IMG/VR virus record: IMGVR_UViG_3300037395_000031
Span: 1-38,672 of that record
Strand: one strand, 5' to 3'
Source of the DNA: a virus
Length of the DNA: 38,672 nucleotides
The position numbers and the translations under genes are program-made. Shown here one piece after another: positions 23,303 through 30,465 of the stretch (its first letter is position 1; every line of letters starts with the position of its first letter). Below the pieces are notes generated by a model that saw only the letters and a list, made by a program, of their open reading frames with translations, was not told the DNA's origin and did not search any database.

Positions 23303-24005
23303 TTATAGTATGTTTAAAAAGCATCCAAATAATCGTGAATTGTGCCCAAGAAATATCGAAAAGATAAAGAATTCTTTGCAATTAAAGAATCTGCTTCATC
23401 TCCGACCATTGCTTGTTGACTCTGATTTTCGACTTATCGATGGCCAGCATCGTCTAGAAGCTGCCAAACAGCTCATGATTCCTGTTTTCTATTCTGTGAT
23501 CGAAAATGCCATTCATTCGGATATTATAACTCTTAACAATAATCAGAAGCAATGGAAGCTTAATGATTATTTGAATTACTACTGCCATGAAGGGATTGAA
23601 TCATATCTAACTTTACGCTCATTCATTGAGAAAAAAGACATGAGTATAAATTGTGCATTAACACTTTTCGCTCATAAGAATGGGGATGTTTTGGTAAAGT
23701 TTAGAAATGGGACTTTCGAAGTAAAAGAAACGTTTCAAACAAGATGCGCTCTATATATGGAAGTGGAAACCTTTCTAAATCACATCCGTATGTTGAAAGT
23801 TGCCAATAAGCTTTTTCTCAAACAAACAAGATTTTTGAAATGCTTACTCGCATTTATAAGAAGAGAAGATATTAACTTTGACGTTTTCAAGAAAAAAGTT
23901 GAATTAAAGATCGATGCATTTCACTCCTGTCATACTCAAGTCCATTACATGAATATGTTTAAAGAAATTTATAATTATCGAAATTCAGAACCAATTAATG
24001 ATTAA
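23283..24005 (+). CDS. ParB/Spo0J-like N-domain protein
   Basis: A 240-residue protein. Residues 16-65 follow the ParB/sulfiredoxin fold: NNRELCPRNIEKIKNSLQLK, then RPLLVDSDFRLIDGQHRLEA with the GQHRLEA box at 54-60. The rest (SVIENAIHSDIITLNNNQKQ, WKLNDYLNYYCHEGIESYL) is helical and resembles ParB-like proteins of mobile elements. It may act with the upstream HTH protein in DNA binding, regulation or nucleotide-dependent switching. No ParA is visible. AGGAG lies 7 nt before the ATG. It converges on the small genes downstream of terminase, overlapping by 11 bp. Confidence 0.65.
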   Translation: MYHQTADYSMFKKHPNNRELCPRNIEKIKNSLQLKNLLHLRPLLVDSDFRLIDGQHRLEAAKQLMIPVFYSVIENAIHSDIITLNNNQKQWKLNDYLNYYCHEGIESYLTLRSFIEKKDMSINCALTLFAHKNGDVLVKFRNGTFEVKETFQTRCALYMEVETFLNHIRMLKVANKLFLKQTRFLKCLLAFIRREDINFDVFKKKVELKIDAFHSCHTQVHYMNMFKEIYNYRNSEPIND

Positions 24006-24228
24006 GACCCGGATTGTCATTTATCAACCCATCTTTGATTTTATTGGAGAAGACTATGAGTGCGTCTTGAACTGAATCGCGGATCTCTTCGAGCGAAAAC
24101 CCGCGCTCGTGGCATATCTTGAAATAGACAGACATCAGCGCATTTAAACCGATAGATGGGTGGTCGAGTGTCTCGCATATAGAGCCGAAGATGTGCATGG
24201 CTTTCATTATCTCGAGATTTTCATTCAT
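23995..24228 (-). CDS. Small acidic helical protein A, 77 aa
   Basis: A 77-residue helical protein. The segment GLNALMSVYFKICHERGFSL, then EEIRDSVQDALIVFSNK, resembles the middle of its upstream neighbour and of two genes at 27671 and 27909. The shared pattern is a hydrophobic helix, a turn with Gly/Phe, and a second helix ending in Tyr/Phe and Lys. The start overlaps the previous stop by 8 bp. Function unknown; it is probably an adaptor or regulatory peptide. Confidence 0.6.
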   Translation of the reverse strand: MNENLEIMKAMHIFGSICETLDHPSIGLNALMSVYFKICHERGFSLEEIRDSVQDALIVFSNKIKDGLINDNPGLNH

Positions 24229-24451
24229 CGTCTTCGCACTCTTCCATTACGTTTCGGTATTGATTAACTCCGTTTTGCAGAAACTTGTGAACTTCGTGGA
24301 TATCAAATTCAAATCGCTGCATGTAGATAAGAAGTACTCTAAGTAAACTATCCATTACGATGTCGGTATCTTCTATAGCTATAAAAGCTACAGAATCGAT
24401 AGCGTTGCAGAGCAACAAGAATTTTTCGTCAGATTCGAGCATCTGATTCAT
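24221..24451 (-). CDS. Small acidic helical protein B, 76 aa
   Basis: A 76-residue acidic helical protein (LLLCNAIDSVAFIAIEDTDI, VMDSLLRVLLIYMQRFEFDI, HEVHKFLQNGVNQYRNVM). It shares a pattern with protein A, so the two look like tandem paralogues. It overlaps the preceding 65-aa gene by 23 bp; the in-frame ATG three codons later (MLESDE) would reduce this. Part of the operon that follows large terminase. Function unknown. Confidence 0.6.
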   Translation of the reverse strand: MNQMLESDEKFLLLCNAIDSVAFIAIEDTDIVMDSLLRVLLIYMQRFEFDIHEVHKFLQNGVNQYRNVMEECEDDE

Positions 24452-24626
24452 CCGAATCTTTTATTCTTTTTCTCTCATACTCATAGAACGGCTCTAAAAG
24501 ATGTTCAGCTAATGAATATAATAAAATTTGCTGGCGTCTTGGGAATTCTATTGGATCACAAATAGCGCGCGCTCTATTTAAATCTTCATGAAGCTTTTGC
24601 ATACGAGCAACTTCTTTATCTTCCAT
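24429..24626 (-). CDS. Small helical protein, 65 aa
   Basis: A 65-residue charged helical protein (MEDKEVARMQKLHEDLNRAR, then RRQQILLYSLAEHLLEPFYE). I chose the ATG at 24626 because GGGGGA lies 4 nt before it; the longer frame only overlaps terminase in another frame. It overlaps the terminase stop by 11 bp, so it should be translated with terminase. Function unknown; terminase or packaging accessory is a guess from position. Confidence 0.6.
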   Translation of the reverse strand: MEDKEVARMQKLHEDLNRARAICDPIEFPRRQQILLYSLAEHLLEPFYEYERKRIKDSDESDARI

Positions 24627-25896
24627 TAAATCCCCCGAATCTGTTTTGCATATATTCATTTTGACGCTTATTGTGTGCTTCGTAATCAAAAAATGTTGGC
24701 TTATGTGTATAGATAGCATAGCGAAGAGCATCGAGTAAATGGTCATCTTTCTTAATGGGCTTATCATCTCCCTTTTCTGCGGCTTTGCTATCCCATACGT
24801 ATGTCTCTATCTCACGGATTAGATTCGGACACTCTTGAGAGACGTAGAGTATATTGTCGCGCATAGCGGACGTCATGACGGAGATTCCATTGAGTACGTC
24901 GTTATCAGCATCTACGACTGGCAAGCCACGTCTACGAAGCTCTAGCTTGAATGCAGCTGCTGATGGGTCGACGTATATAGCTCGTACGCCATATGGCTCT
25001 AGAAACGCTTGTACGTCGTCTGCATACTCGCTATTGGTTTTCTGGCGATTAGTTTTACGCGCATCCCAGTAGTACTCTTTCTCAGCCCATCTACATAGCC
25101 CCATTTGATCGTAACGGCCCGTAGAGACACCGACCAGTACACAGCCAAATGCATTGAGAGTCCCGTAGTCTATACCCGCTACGTGATACTCAGCGTTTCT
25201 GGGGGGCTTTTTAACTACGTGATATTTGCGCTCAAAGAAGTCGAAGATAGCCCCCTCTGCGAGACACCATTCGCCAAGATAGTTTCGTTTGTAGAACACA
25301 CCGCTCAGAGAGTTCTTAATACGATTTTTATAATCTTCGTCCACAAACGGATTGTCTTCAAGCTTCCAGTGGAGTGAGTAGTAGTTCGTATCCCCTGCGA
25401 CACCTTTATTGATCCACTGCTTGATAATGTGGTTCGGGTGTGCTGGGTTACATGTCGCAAAGCCCATAGAGTGCGGGGTGCTGAGACGCGTGTCTATCAT
25501 CTCTGTAATCTCGGGGTCGTAGAGCGTAATCTCGTCGCAGTAGATGAGAGATGCAGTCATACCAGCGAATGTAGCTAGAGAGCCCTTGTCTTTAGCTCCA
25601 AGCACTGTGATTATTTTGTCCCGAAAGTAGAGTTTCTTGCCACTCCATGAGCAGAACGGCCGATATAACGCTAATTCCGGGGCTTCGAGTATGGGGCGTA
25701 TGACGTTGCGGTATGCAGTATCGAATGTGTGGCCGACGATGTAAATGCGCGAGTCTGGGCAATTCTGACACGCTTGCAAAAATCTGAATGTATTTGCTAC
25801 CGTCTTGCCGGTACGGACACTACCGTGAGCAATGTTCCATTTGCGAGTAGAGTTGATGATGTATTCGAGTTGCTTGGGCGCTAGTGGTAAAGACAT
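24616..25896 (-). CDS. terL: Large terminase subunit
   Basis: A 426-residue packaging motor of the PBSX/Terminase_3-like type. ATPase: Walker A GSVRTGKT (residues 25-32), Walker B LIYCDE (117-122, D121/E122), coupling motif ATCNPAHP (148-155). RNase H-like nuclease: GIDYG (D243), AIYVDPSA (D310) and DDHLLDALRYA (D385, D389), giving the acidic metal-binding set. All key residues are present and the length is normal. With the small subunit it recognises, cuts and pumps phage DNA through the portal. The gene sits 30 bp from a divergent plus-strand operon; neither start has a ribosome site, so leaderless or unusual initiation is possible. Confidence 0.93.
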   Translation of the reverse strand: MSLPLAPKQLEYIINSTRKWNIAHGSVRTGKTVANTFRFLQACQNCPDSRIYIVGHTFDTAYRNVIRPILEAPELALYRPFCSWSGKKLYFRDKIITVLGAKDKGSLATFAGMTASLIYCDEITLYDPEITEMIDTRLSTPHSMGFATCNPAHPNHIIKQWINKGVAGDTNYYSLHWKLEDNPFVDEDYKNRIKNSLSGVFYKRNYLGEWCLAEGAIFDFFERKYHVVKKPPRNAEYHVAGIDYGTLNAFGCVLVGVSTGRYDQMGLCRWAEKEYYWDARKTNRQKTNSEYADDVQAFLEPYGVRAIYVDPSAAAFKLELRRRGLPVVDADNDVLNGISVMTSAMRDNILYVSQECPNLIREIETYVWDSKAAEKGDDKPIKKDDHLLDALRYAIYTHKPTFFDYEAHNKRQNEYMQNRFGGFNGR

Positions 25897-25926
25897 AATT
25901 TTGAATATATATAAGTAATAAATTTA
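25897..25926. promoter_or_regulatory. 30-bp divergent start region, terL / accessory operon
   Basis: Only 30 AT-rich bases (with TATATATAAG at about 25909-25918) separate the terL ATG from the ATG at 25927 on the opposite strand. No Shine-Dalgarno match exists on either side. At least one of the transcripts must start inside the other gene or be leaderless. Confidence 0.3.
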
Positions 25927-26442
25927 ATGGAAAGCAAACATCTCTATACTTCGGACCAAAAGATTCAATGGTTTGGATATGGCGAATGGGTAGAAGAGCC
26001 CGATGAAGTTAATTTTGAGCACTTGGGATTTAAATGTTTAGTATGGCGTGTTGTGGCTTTGGAATATAGCGGATACGCTTTTGGTGGGCACTTGTGCGGT
26101 TATATGCAAATTCCAATCGATCATCCATGGTATGGAAAGACATACGATGATATAGACTGCGAATGTCATGGTCGATTGACTTATAGCGATTTTGGTCTAC
26201 GTGGTGAACGTGATGGGTACTGTATTGGATTCGATTGTGGTCATATCGGCGATGTGACTCCATCAATTGACAAACTAATGGGTGATAGAGTTACGCAAGA
26301 ATCGAACGAATATGTGCAAAATTATGCTGCTCACCGTCTCAAATATTTCCATCCAACATACAAAAACATACCATACGCAATCGGTGAGACTAAATCGTTG
26401 GCTGAACAAGCTTTTAAAGCGGTGTTAAATGGAATGGATTAG
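25927..26442 (+). CDS. Conserved phage hypothetical protein, 171 aa
   Basis: A 171-residue protein with the sequence GGHLCGYMQIPIDHPWYGKT, then YDDIDCECHGRLTYSDFG and YCIGFDCGHIGDVTPS. This 'GG.LCGY...HP.YGK.YDDI...HG.LTY...GFDC.H.GD' signature is widespread in phage proteins of unknown function. The conserved Cys/His/Asp residues could bind metal. It opens a seven-gene plus-strand operon joined by overlaps. Its stop overlaps the DUF551 start by 14 bp. Confidence 0.75.
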   Translation: MESKHLYTSDQKIQWFGYGEWVEEPDEVNFEHLGFKCLVWRVVALEYSGYAFGGHLCGYMQIPIDHPWYGKTYDDIDCECHGRLTYSDFGLRGERDGYCIGFDCGHIGDVTPSIDKLMGDRVTQESNEYVQNYAAHRLKYFHPTYKNIPYAIGETKSLAEQAFKAVLNGMD

Positions 26443-26620
26443 TGTTGAAGATGAGCTACCAGTATGGAGACAATACGTTCTCTGCATAGATAGATGTGGG
26501 GAAATAAACGTATGTGAATATGATAAGCCCTGGGAAGATGACCCACCGGCATGGTTTAGTCGTACATTTGGTGCATTTTATCCCACTCATTGGATGCCAC
26601 TACCCGAGCAGCCCAAATGA
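26429..26620 (+). CDS. DUF551-type protein, 63 aa
   Basis: A 63-residue protein with the DUF551 signature: MEWISVEDELPVWRQYVLCI at the start and FYPTHWMPLPEQPK at the end. DUF551 proteins are small, common in phages and prophages, and of unknown function. Start and stop overlap the neighbours (ATGA at the 3' end). The gene downstream of the phosphatase (27300) also begins with a DUF551-like stretch. Confidence 0.8.
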   Translation: MEWISVEDELPVWRQYVLCIDRCGEINVCEYDKPWEDDPPAWFSRTFGAFYPTHWMPLPEQPK

Positions 26621-27303
26621 TTATCGATTGTATAGCGGATTTACATGGCTACTATCCCAAGCTCGATGGCGGTGATTTACTCATCGTGGCTGGGGATTTA
26701 ACTGCTACTGATGGACCAAAAGAACATTTATTATTTATAGAATGGTTAAGAAACCAGTCTTATCAAATGAAAATATTCATCGCTGGAAATCATGATAATG
26801 CGCTTCAAGACCTGGGACTTAGTGGGACTTGTGGAGACTCATGTTATTATCTCTGCGATTCTGGCACTGAATTTGAATATACGGAGCCAGTACGCAATCT
26901 ATTCGACAGTGAAGATAATTCGCTAGTCTATAGAAAAAAACTAAAGATATGGGGCTCTCCGTGGACTCTTACGTTTGATGGAATGAATCCCCGTTGTAAA
27001 GCATTTACCTTCGATACTGAAAAAGAGCTCGCAGAGAAGTGGGCTATGATACCTGATGATATTGATATACTTGTGACACATTCACCACCATATGGATGGC
27101 AAGACACTGCACTTGATGGCAGACGCGTGGGAAGCTATACTCTCACCACACACTTGTCCCGAATTGTTCCCAAGCTGCATATATTCGGGCATATCCACGA
27201 AGCTTATGGAAGCGATGAATGCAGCGGAATACGATTCATTAACGCATCCCACGTCAACGAGTATTACCAACCCGTCAATCCACCGATACGAGTGACACTA
27301 TGA
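26617..27303 (+). CDS. Calcineurin-like metallophosphatase
   Basis: A 228-residue phosphoesterase with the full metal-site set: DLHG (D7, H9), GDL (D27), GNHD (N58, H59, D60), THSPP (H155) and GHIH (H192, H194). It should hydrolyse phosphate mono- or diesters with two metal ions. The substrate is unknown; cyclic or other nucleotide signals, RNA caps and DNA ends are all possible for the family. The ATG at 26617 overlaps the DUF551 stop (ATGA); the longer frame is an artefact. It lies in an accessory operon, so a host-takeover or anti-defence role is possible but unproven. Confidence 0.85.
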   Translation: MIIDCIADLHGYYPKLDGGDLLIVAGDLTATDGPKEHLLFIEWLRNQSYQMKIFIAGNHDNALQDLGLSGTCGDSCYYLCDSGTEFEYTEPVRNLFDSEDNSLVYRKKLKIWGSPWTLTFDGMNPRCKAFTFDTEKELAEKWAMIPDDIDILVTHSPPYGWQDTALDGRRVGSYTLTTHLSRIVPKLHIFGHIHEAYGSDECSGIRFINASHVNEYYQPVNPPIRVTL

Positions 27304-27674
27304 ATTGGATTAAACTCAGTGACCAAAACTTACCCCCGCAGGGGCTGAAAATCTTAACATTCAATGGCGGCGACTGCTGGACGTGCTATCGATTCAGCTA
27401 TCGCGGCGGCAGCATCTGGGTTGCGTGCGTACCCAATTTCACGCCCGAAGATGTTGAAAAATTTCATGCCCCACTCTGCAATGAGCCGGAATACTGGAGC
27501 TATATCCCATTTGATAAACTGCCCGGCCCGTATACTGGGCTAATGAAGCTAGCTGTTGCTGGCGCAGATGCTGTCATGACATTCGATGAGCTTGAACAGC
27601 AATTCCCGGACACTCACAAACTTGCTATACAAAATTTAGTTAATTATATCGAAAACGAATTGGAACGAACATGA
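27300..27674 (+). CDS. DUF551-like N-terminus protein, 124 aa
   Basis: A 124-residue protein. The N-terminus MNWIKLSDQNLPPQGLKILT resembles the DUF551 start (W-I-x-x-x-D-x-x-L-P). The middle is aromatic and Gly-rich (CWTCYRFSYRGGSIWVACVP; EYWSYIPFDKLPGP). The last 45 residues are a separate helical part (AVMTFDELEQQFPDTHKLAI, then NLVNYIENELER). ATGA overlaps occur at both ends. Function unknown. Confidence 0.65.
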   Translation: MNWIKLSDQNLPPQGLKILTFNGGDCWTCYRFSYRGGSIWVACVPNFTPEDVEKFHAPLCNEPEYWSYIPFDKLPGPYTGLMKLAVAGADAVMTFDELEQQFPDTHKLAIQNLVNYIENELERT

Positions 27675-27919
27675 TATTAGAAATGACCACGCAGAATTTA
27701 GAATGGACTGAACACCTCGAGCTAGCGCCCGATAGACAGCCGCGCAGCCCACAGATATGCTCACTGTTTACTCAGCACGAGCTAGACTCCGGAGTCGCAC
27801 TAGGGAGCGTCATAGATGCTCTATTTGTTATATCGCTGGATATGGGTATGCCAACGCACATTTTCGATGACTTTATGGATGGGCTAAAGATTGAATACGA
27901 GAAGCACAATGGAAGATAA
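27671..27919 (+). CDS. Small helical protein C, 82 aa
   Basis: An 82-residue protein. After a variable N-terminus, residues 44-80 (GVALGSVIDALFVISLDMGM, PTHIFDDFMDGLKIEYEKHN) share the helix-turn-helix-like pattern of proteins A and B downstream of terminase. The start overlaps the previous stop (ATGA). The role is unknown; the repeated occurrence of this fold in one phage is the main interest. Confidence 0.6.
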   Translation: MILEMTTQNLEWTEHLELAPDRQPRSPQICSLFTQHELDSGVALGSVIDALFVISLDMGMPTHIFDDFMDGLKIEYEKHNGR

Positions 27920-28136
27920 GATTGAAAATAAATTAGCCATAGCAATTTCTGCAACAGTCAATACCTTCTTAAATGAACATAAAATCGATAACAGAAAGCT
28001 GTCGTTGGCTTTACTCATAAATTTGTGCTCTCCAATGATGAAAGCGGGAATATGCGAAGAACAATACGAAGCTTTTATCACAGTAATGAATATACTAATG
28101 AGAAAAATATTATACAGTAATGAATATGGAAGATGA
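27909..28136 (+). CDS. Small helical protein D, 75 aa
   Basis: A 75-residue helical protein (MEDKIENKLAIAISATVNTF, then KLSLALLINLCSPMMKAGIC, EEQYEAFITVMNILMRK). It shows the same two-helix pattern as A, B and C, though more diverged. It overlaps both neighbours in the operon (11 and 17 bp). I chose the ATG at 27909; an upstream in-frame ATG at 27891 adds six residues. Function unknown. Confidence 0.6.
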   Translation: MEDKIENKLAIAISATVNTFLNEHKIDNRKLSLALLINLCSPMMKAGICEEQYEAFITVMNILMRKILYSNEYGR

Positions 28137-28332
28137 GCTAAAGCCAATTACAATTGAAATCATGCTCGCGGAGCTGACAGAGTATATCAACAACATCGAC
28201 AGACTCCCCCCACACGCACGCTCGTCACCAGCGACTAACGCGGATCTAGCGTATGTGGGGACGATGGTGTTGTCTATATTGCAGACAATGGACGGGCGAG
28301 TCAATCGCTTAGAGTTTCCAGACTATGACTGA
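28120..28332 (+). CDS. Small hypothetical protein, 70 aa
   Basis: A 70-residue protein (MNMEDELKPITIEIMLAELT...), with two helices around a Pro/His/Arg loop (RLPPHARSSPATNADLAYVG) and a second helix (MVLSILQTMDGRVNRLEF). The C-terminal helix pattern 'TM...I...MDGR' is common in small phage regulatory peptides. It is the last gene of the operon that started at 25927. Downstream, GGGAA...TTCCC in the convergent spacer (28374-28394) may act as a weak terminator. Confidence 0.55.
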   Translation: MNMEDELKPITIEIMLAELTEYINNIDRLPPHARSSPATNADLAYVGTMVLSILQTMDGRVNRLEFPDYD

Positions 28333-28402
28333 TCTTAACACAATCTTTAGCGTGGACAGAGATATCAGATAGTGGGAATAGTGCTTATTTTCCCGATTTA
28401 AG

Positions 28403-28840
28403 CTAAGTAAACTTTTTCTCATTTGGGATAAAACCGATGGTTATATCGGGATCAGACTGTGATTTAGCTTGGCTCTGCATAGCATTCAATTGCTCATGCA
28501 GGGCATCTGCTGCTTTCTTGACATCATCAGTCACATCGATAGCTGTGGGCTGATCTTTCTGTCCAAGCATATTCTTGCCGAGCCAAATGAGTAGAGTATT
28601 GTCTCCCTTCTTAGACATTCCAAGAGCTTTTTGATATTGAGCAAGTCTTACCATTGCTTGCCCGTGCGATCGCTTTTGAGTCAAATATTCGGTAAAACTC
28701 ATTTTATATTGCTCTGCCACACGATCATAGAACGTATTACAGTGCATAGAGAAATGAGCCGCTATCTCTGTGCCGGGACATCCGCACATTAGCAACTCGT
28801 CTACAACTCTCCAATCGATTGGTATTTGTGGTCTTGACAT
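28403..28840 (-). CDS. terS: Small terminase subunit (putative)
   Basis: A 145-residue protein. The N-terminal HTH (DWRVVDELLMCGCPGTEIAA, HFSMHCNTFYDRVAEQYKM) is of the type found in terminase small subunits, followed by a helical middle (RLAQYQKALGMSKKGDNTLL, IWLGKNMLGQKDQ) and an acidic C-terminus that would bind the large subunit. The 'LIWLGK..LGQ' segment is the feature I rely on most. The small subunit recognises the packaging site. It is separated from terL by a plus-strand operon of seven genes, which is unusual because the pair is normally adjacent. Confidence 0.7.
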   Translation of the reverse strand: MSRPQIPIDWRVVDELLMCGCPGTEIAAHFSMHCNTFYDRVAEQYKMSFTEYLTQKRSHGQAMVRLAQYQKALGMSKKGDNTLLIWLGKNMLGQKDQPTAIDVTDDVKKAADALHEQLNAMQSQAKSQSDPDITIGFIPNEKKFT

Positions 28841-28890
28841 ATCTGCAAGTTATCAAATCATTATTTTAATTCTCAAGCACAATCTTTTTC

Positions 28891-28920
28891 TTGTGTGTAA
28901 TCTTGCACTCATGCTAGAAT
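28891..28920 (+). promoter_or_regulatory. Candidate sigma-70 promoter
   Basis: TTGTGT (28891-28896), an 18-bp spacer and TAGAAT (28915-28920), 30 bp before the start of the tandem-repeat protein at 28951. A strong AAGGAG site follows, so this is a coherent expression unit. Confidence 0.45.
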
Positions 28921-28950
28921 GTCATCATGATCATAACCAAGGAGATGAAG

Positions 28951-29502
28951 ATGGATTTTTACCAAGACCCCCGACCATACGAAAAATATCGTGGACACGC
29001 AAATTACTGGACGTGGGTGGTCTACGATTGGTTCACAAATACTAACGACGACATTCTAAGTAAATATGAAAACTGTGAATCGATCGAAGATATACGCAAT
29101 TTGTTTTTGGAGGTATACGTCTCTCATCCTCGTGAAATTCGCGGTCTTAACTCTCTTATTGGCGGTCCTGGGGTAGCAGATTTCGGCGGATTACTAAAAT
29201 ATATTAAAGACCGACTAAAATATCTTCAAGAGCAGAAGACGGGTACAATCTCCGATCTGGACGATATGGAGGCGGGTACTCAAACAGAGAGATATTTTGG
29301 CTGGGAGAATTATTGGACGTGGGCTGCGTACTGTTGGCTCACAGGCGACGAAGACACTATAGATAAATATAGACGTTGCAAATCGCCCGAACCACTAGCA
29401 AAGCTGCTTTTGAGAATATGTATCAAACATCCTCTTGCTCGATCTCAGATTGAGATTAACAAAGTAGATCTATGTAAATTAGTAGAATATATTCACCAAT
29501 AA
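28951..29502 (+). CDS. Tandem-duplicated NYxTW-type protein
   Basis: A 183-residue protein made of two copies of one domain. Copy 1 starts HANYWTWVVYDWFTNTNDDI at about residue 16; copy 2 starts WENYWTWAAYCWLTGDEDTI at about residue 118. Each continues with a 'KY..C.S' turn and a helix (LFLEVYVSHP / LLLRICIKHP). The 'NYxTW...WL.ND' start resembles small phage proteins annotated as DUF7249-like, which normally have one copy. AAGGAG lies 6 nt before the ATG at 28951. Function unknown; it is the first of three small plus-strand genes. Confidence 0.7.
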   Translation: MDFYQDPRPYEKYRGHANYWTWVVYDWFTNTNDDILSKYENCESIEDIRNLFLEVYVSHPREIRGLNSLIGGPGVADFGGLLKYIKDRLKYLQEQKTGTISDLDDMEAGTQTERYFGWENYWTWAAYCWLTGDEDTIDKYRRCKSPEPLAKLLLRICIKHPLARSQIEINKVDLCKLVEYIHQ

Positions 29503-29519
29503 CCACGGGGATGAAGATA

Positions 29520-29675
29520 ATGTGTAAAGAATATTGGATCCAAGCCTATGAGTCTGCCATCGAAGATCTGTGCGATGAGTATGATATTGATTCCGATGAA
29601 GCTGAAAAGCGACTAATCAATCTGTTGGATGAGAATCCAAACTACTTAGACAACTATATAACTTACGAAGAATAA
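29520..29675 (+). CDS. Small acidic protein, 51 aa
   Basis: A 51-residue acidic protein, MCKEYWIQAYESAIEDLCDE, then YDIDSDEAEKRLINLLDENP. GGGG lies 9 nt upstream; an in-frame ATG three codons earlier is possible. The fold is probably a small helical bundle. It sits between the tandem-repeat gene and the ribbon-helix-helix gene with short gaps, and all three have similar 'GGRGATGA.' ribosome contexts. Function unknown. Confidence 0.6.
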   Translation: MCKEYWIQAYESAIEDLCDEYDIDSDEAEKRLINLLDENPNYLDNYITYEE

Positions 29676-29687
29676 ATGGAGATGACA

Positions 29688-29891
29688 ATGAATGACGAAT
29701 TAATATCTTTTAGCGTACGCATACCAAAAGATCTCCACTTCCAGATTAAGCATGCAGCTCTTTTAGCTGAGAAGTCTATACAAGACTTGACGACCGAAGC
29801 ATTGCTTAACTATTTAGATGCTTTAGATAATGCGGATATCGAGACACCCGAGCCGAGCGAGTATGTTAGTGATGATGATTTAGCCGACTAG
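29688..29891 (+). CDS. Arc-like ribbon-helix-helix protein
   Basis: A 67-residue protein. ISFSVRIPKDLHFQIKHAAL, then LAEKSIQDLTTEALLNYL, is the ribbon-helix-helix pattern (beta strand SFSVRIP, helix 1, turn, helix 2) of Arc/MetJ-type dimeric repressors. The C-terminus is acidic (IETPEPSEYVSDDDLAD). I chose the ATG at 29688 because GGAG lies 6 nt upstream. It probably binds an operator in this phage, perhaps its own promoter. Confidence 0.75.
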   Translation: MNDELISFSVRIPKDLHFQIKHAALLAEKSIQDLTTEALLNYLDALDNADIETPEPSEYVSDDDLAD

Positions 29892-29892
29892 C

Positions 29893-30084
29893 TTACATTA
29901 CCACCATCTTAGCGCTTACGATGAGATCAGCTGGATGTCCCTGGAACTCCAGCTGTATCTCTCTCAAATACTTTGCTATCACTGGATCGTGCTCATCGAA
30001 CGAGAATGACTCATACACTAGATGTTTTCGTGTTAGAGTGCGTTTCTCATCATCTTTGATTATTACTGTTAGCTCTGCTGGCAT
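29893..30084 (-). CDS. Small hypothetical protein, 63 aa
   Basis: A 63-residue beta-rich protein (MPAELTVIIKDDEKRTLTRK, then DPVIAKYLREIQLEFQG, ending DLIVSAKMVVM). AGAGGAG lies 8 nt before the ATG at 30084. It resembles small phage proteins with a beta-sheet core and one helix; no function known. It is the last gene of the leftward early block and overlaps its upstream neighbour by 16 bp. Confidence 0.6.
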   Translation of the reverse strand: MPAELTVIIKDDEKRTLTRKHLVYESFSFDEHDPVIAKYLREIQLEFQGHPADLIVSAKMVVM

Positions 30085-30275
30085 TTGATTAGCTCCTCTG
30101 CGCATTGGTTTGATATTCTATAAAATTCATTCTCATTCTTGTAGTTCATTAGCCCGTAAGATTCAAAAATATTCTTAACTGCTAAGAGATAACAGTGAGC
30201 TTTACGTAGCTCGCGAATCTTTCTTAATGCTTTTGGGTCTGATAAATCTATTTTCGCGTATCCAGAATTAGACAT
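30069..30275 (-). CDS. Small helical protein, 68 aa
   Basis: A 68-residue basic helical protein (LSDPKALRKIRELRKAHCYL, LAVKNIFESYGLMNYKNENE). No family recognised. It overlaps genes on both sides (16 and 28 bp), which supports it as a real member of the early operon. Confidence 0.55.
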   Translation of the reverse strand: MSNSGYAKIDLSDPKALRKIRELRKAHCYLLAVKNIFESYGLMNYKNENEFYRISNQCAEELIKCQQS

Positions 30276-30442
30276 ACTCTATCTCTATTCACAAACTTAA
30301 TATTTTCGTTCCTAGCGACTATCTTTCTCAGCATCTCTCTAGCTTCTGCTCGAGTAATGCGGAACGTGGTCATGACGTACGACGACGAGACAACGCGGTA
30401 GCGCTGCAAGAACTCTTGGAGCTGTCGTTCGTTCGTGCGCAA
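30248..30442 (-). CDS. Small winged-helix-like protein, 64 aa
   Basis: A 64-residue basic protein (RQLQEFLQRYRVVSSSYVMT, TFRITRAEAREMLRKIVARN, then a strand pair). 'TRAEAREMLRKIV' matches 'TRERARQLLQQIV' in the next gene upstream, and both fit a small winged helix. The start is TTG at 30442 with GGAG 7 nt before it. It is likely a DNA-binding paralogue of the 104-aa protein. Confidence 0.55.
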   Translation of the reverse strand: MRTNERQLQEFLQRYRVVSSSYVMTTFRITRAEAREMLRKIVARNENIKFVNRDRVCLILDTRK

Positions 30443-30465
30443 TAGTCATCTCCGTTAATCCGTAA

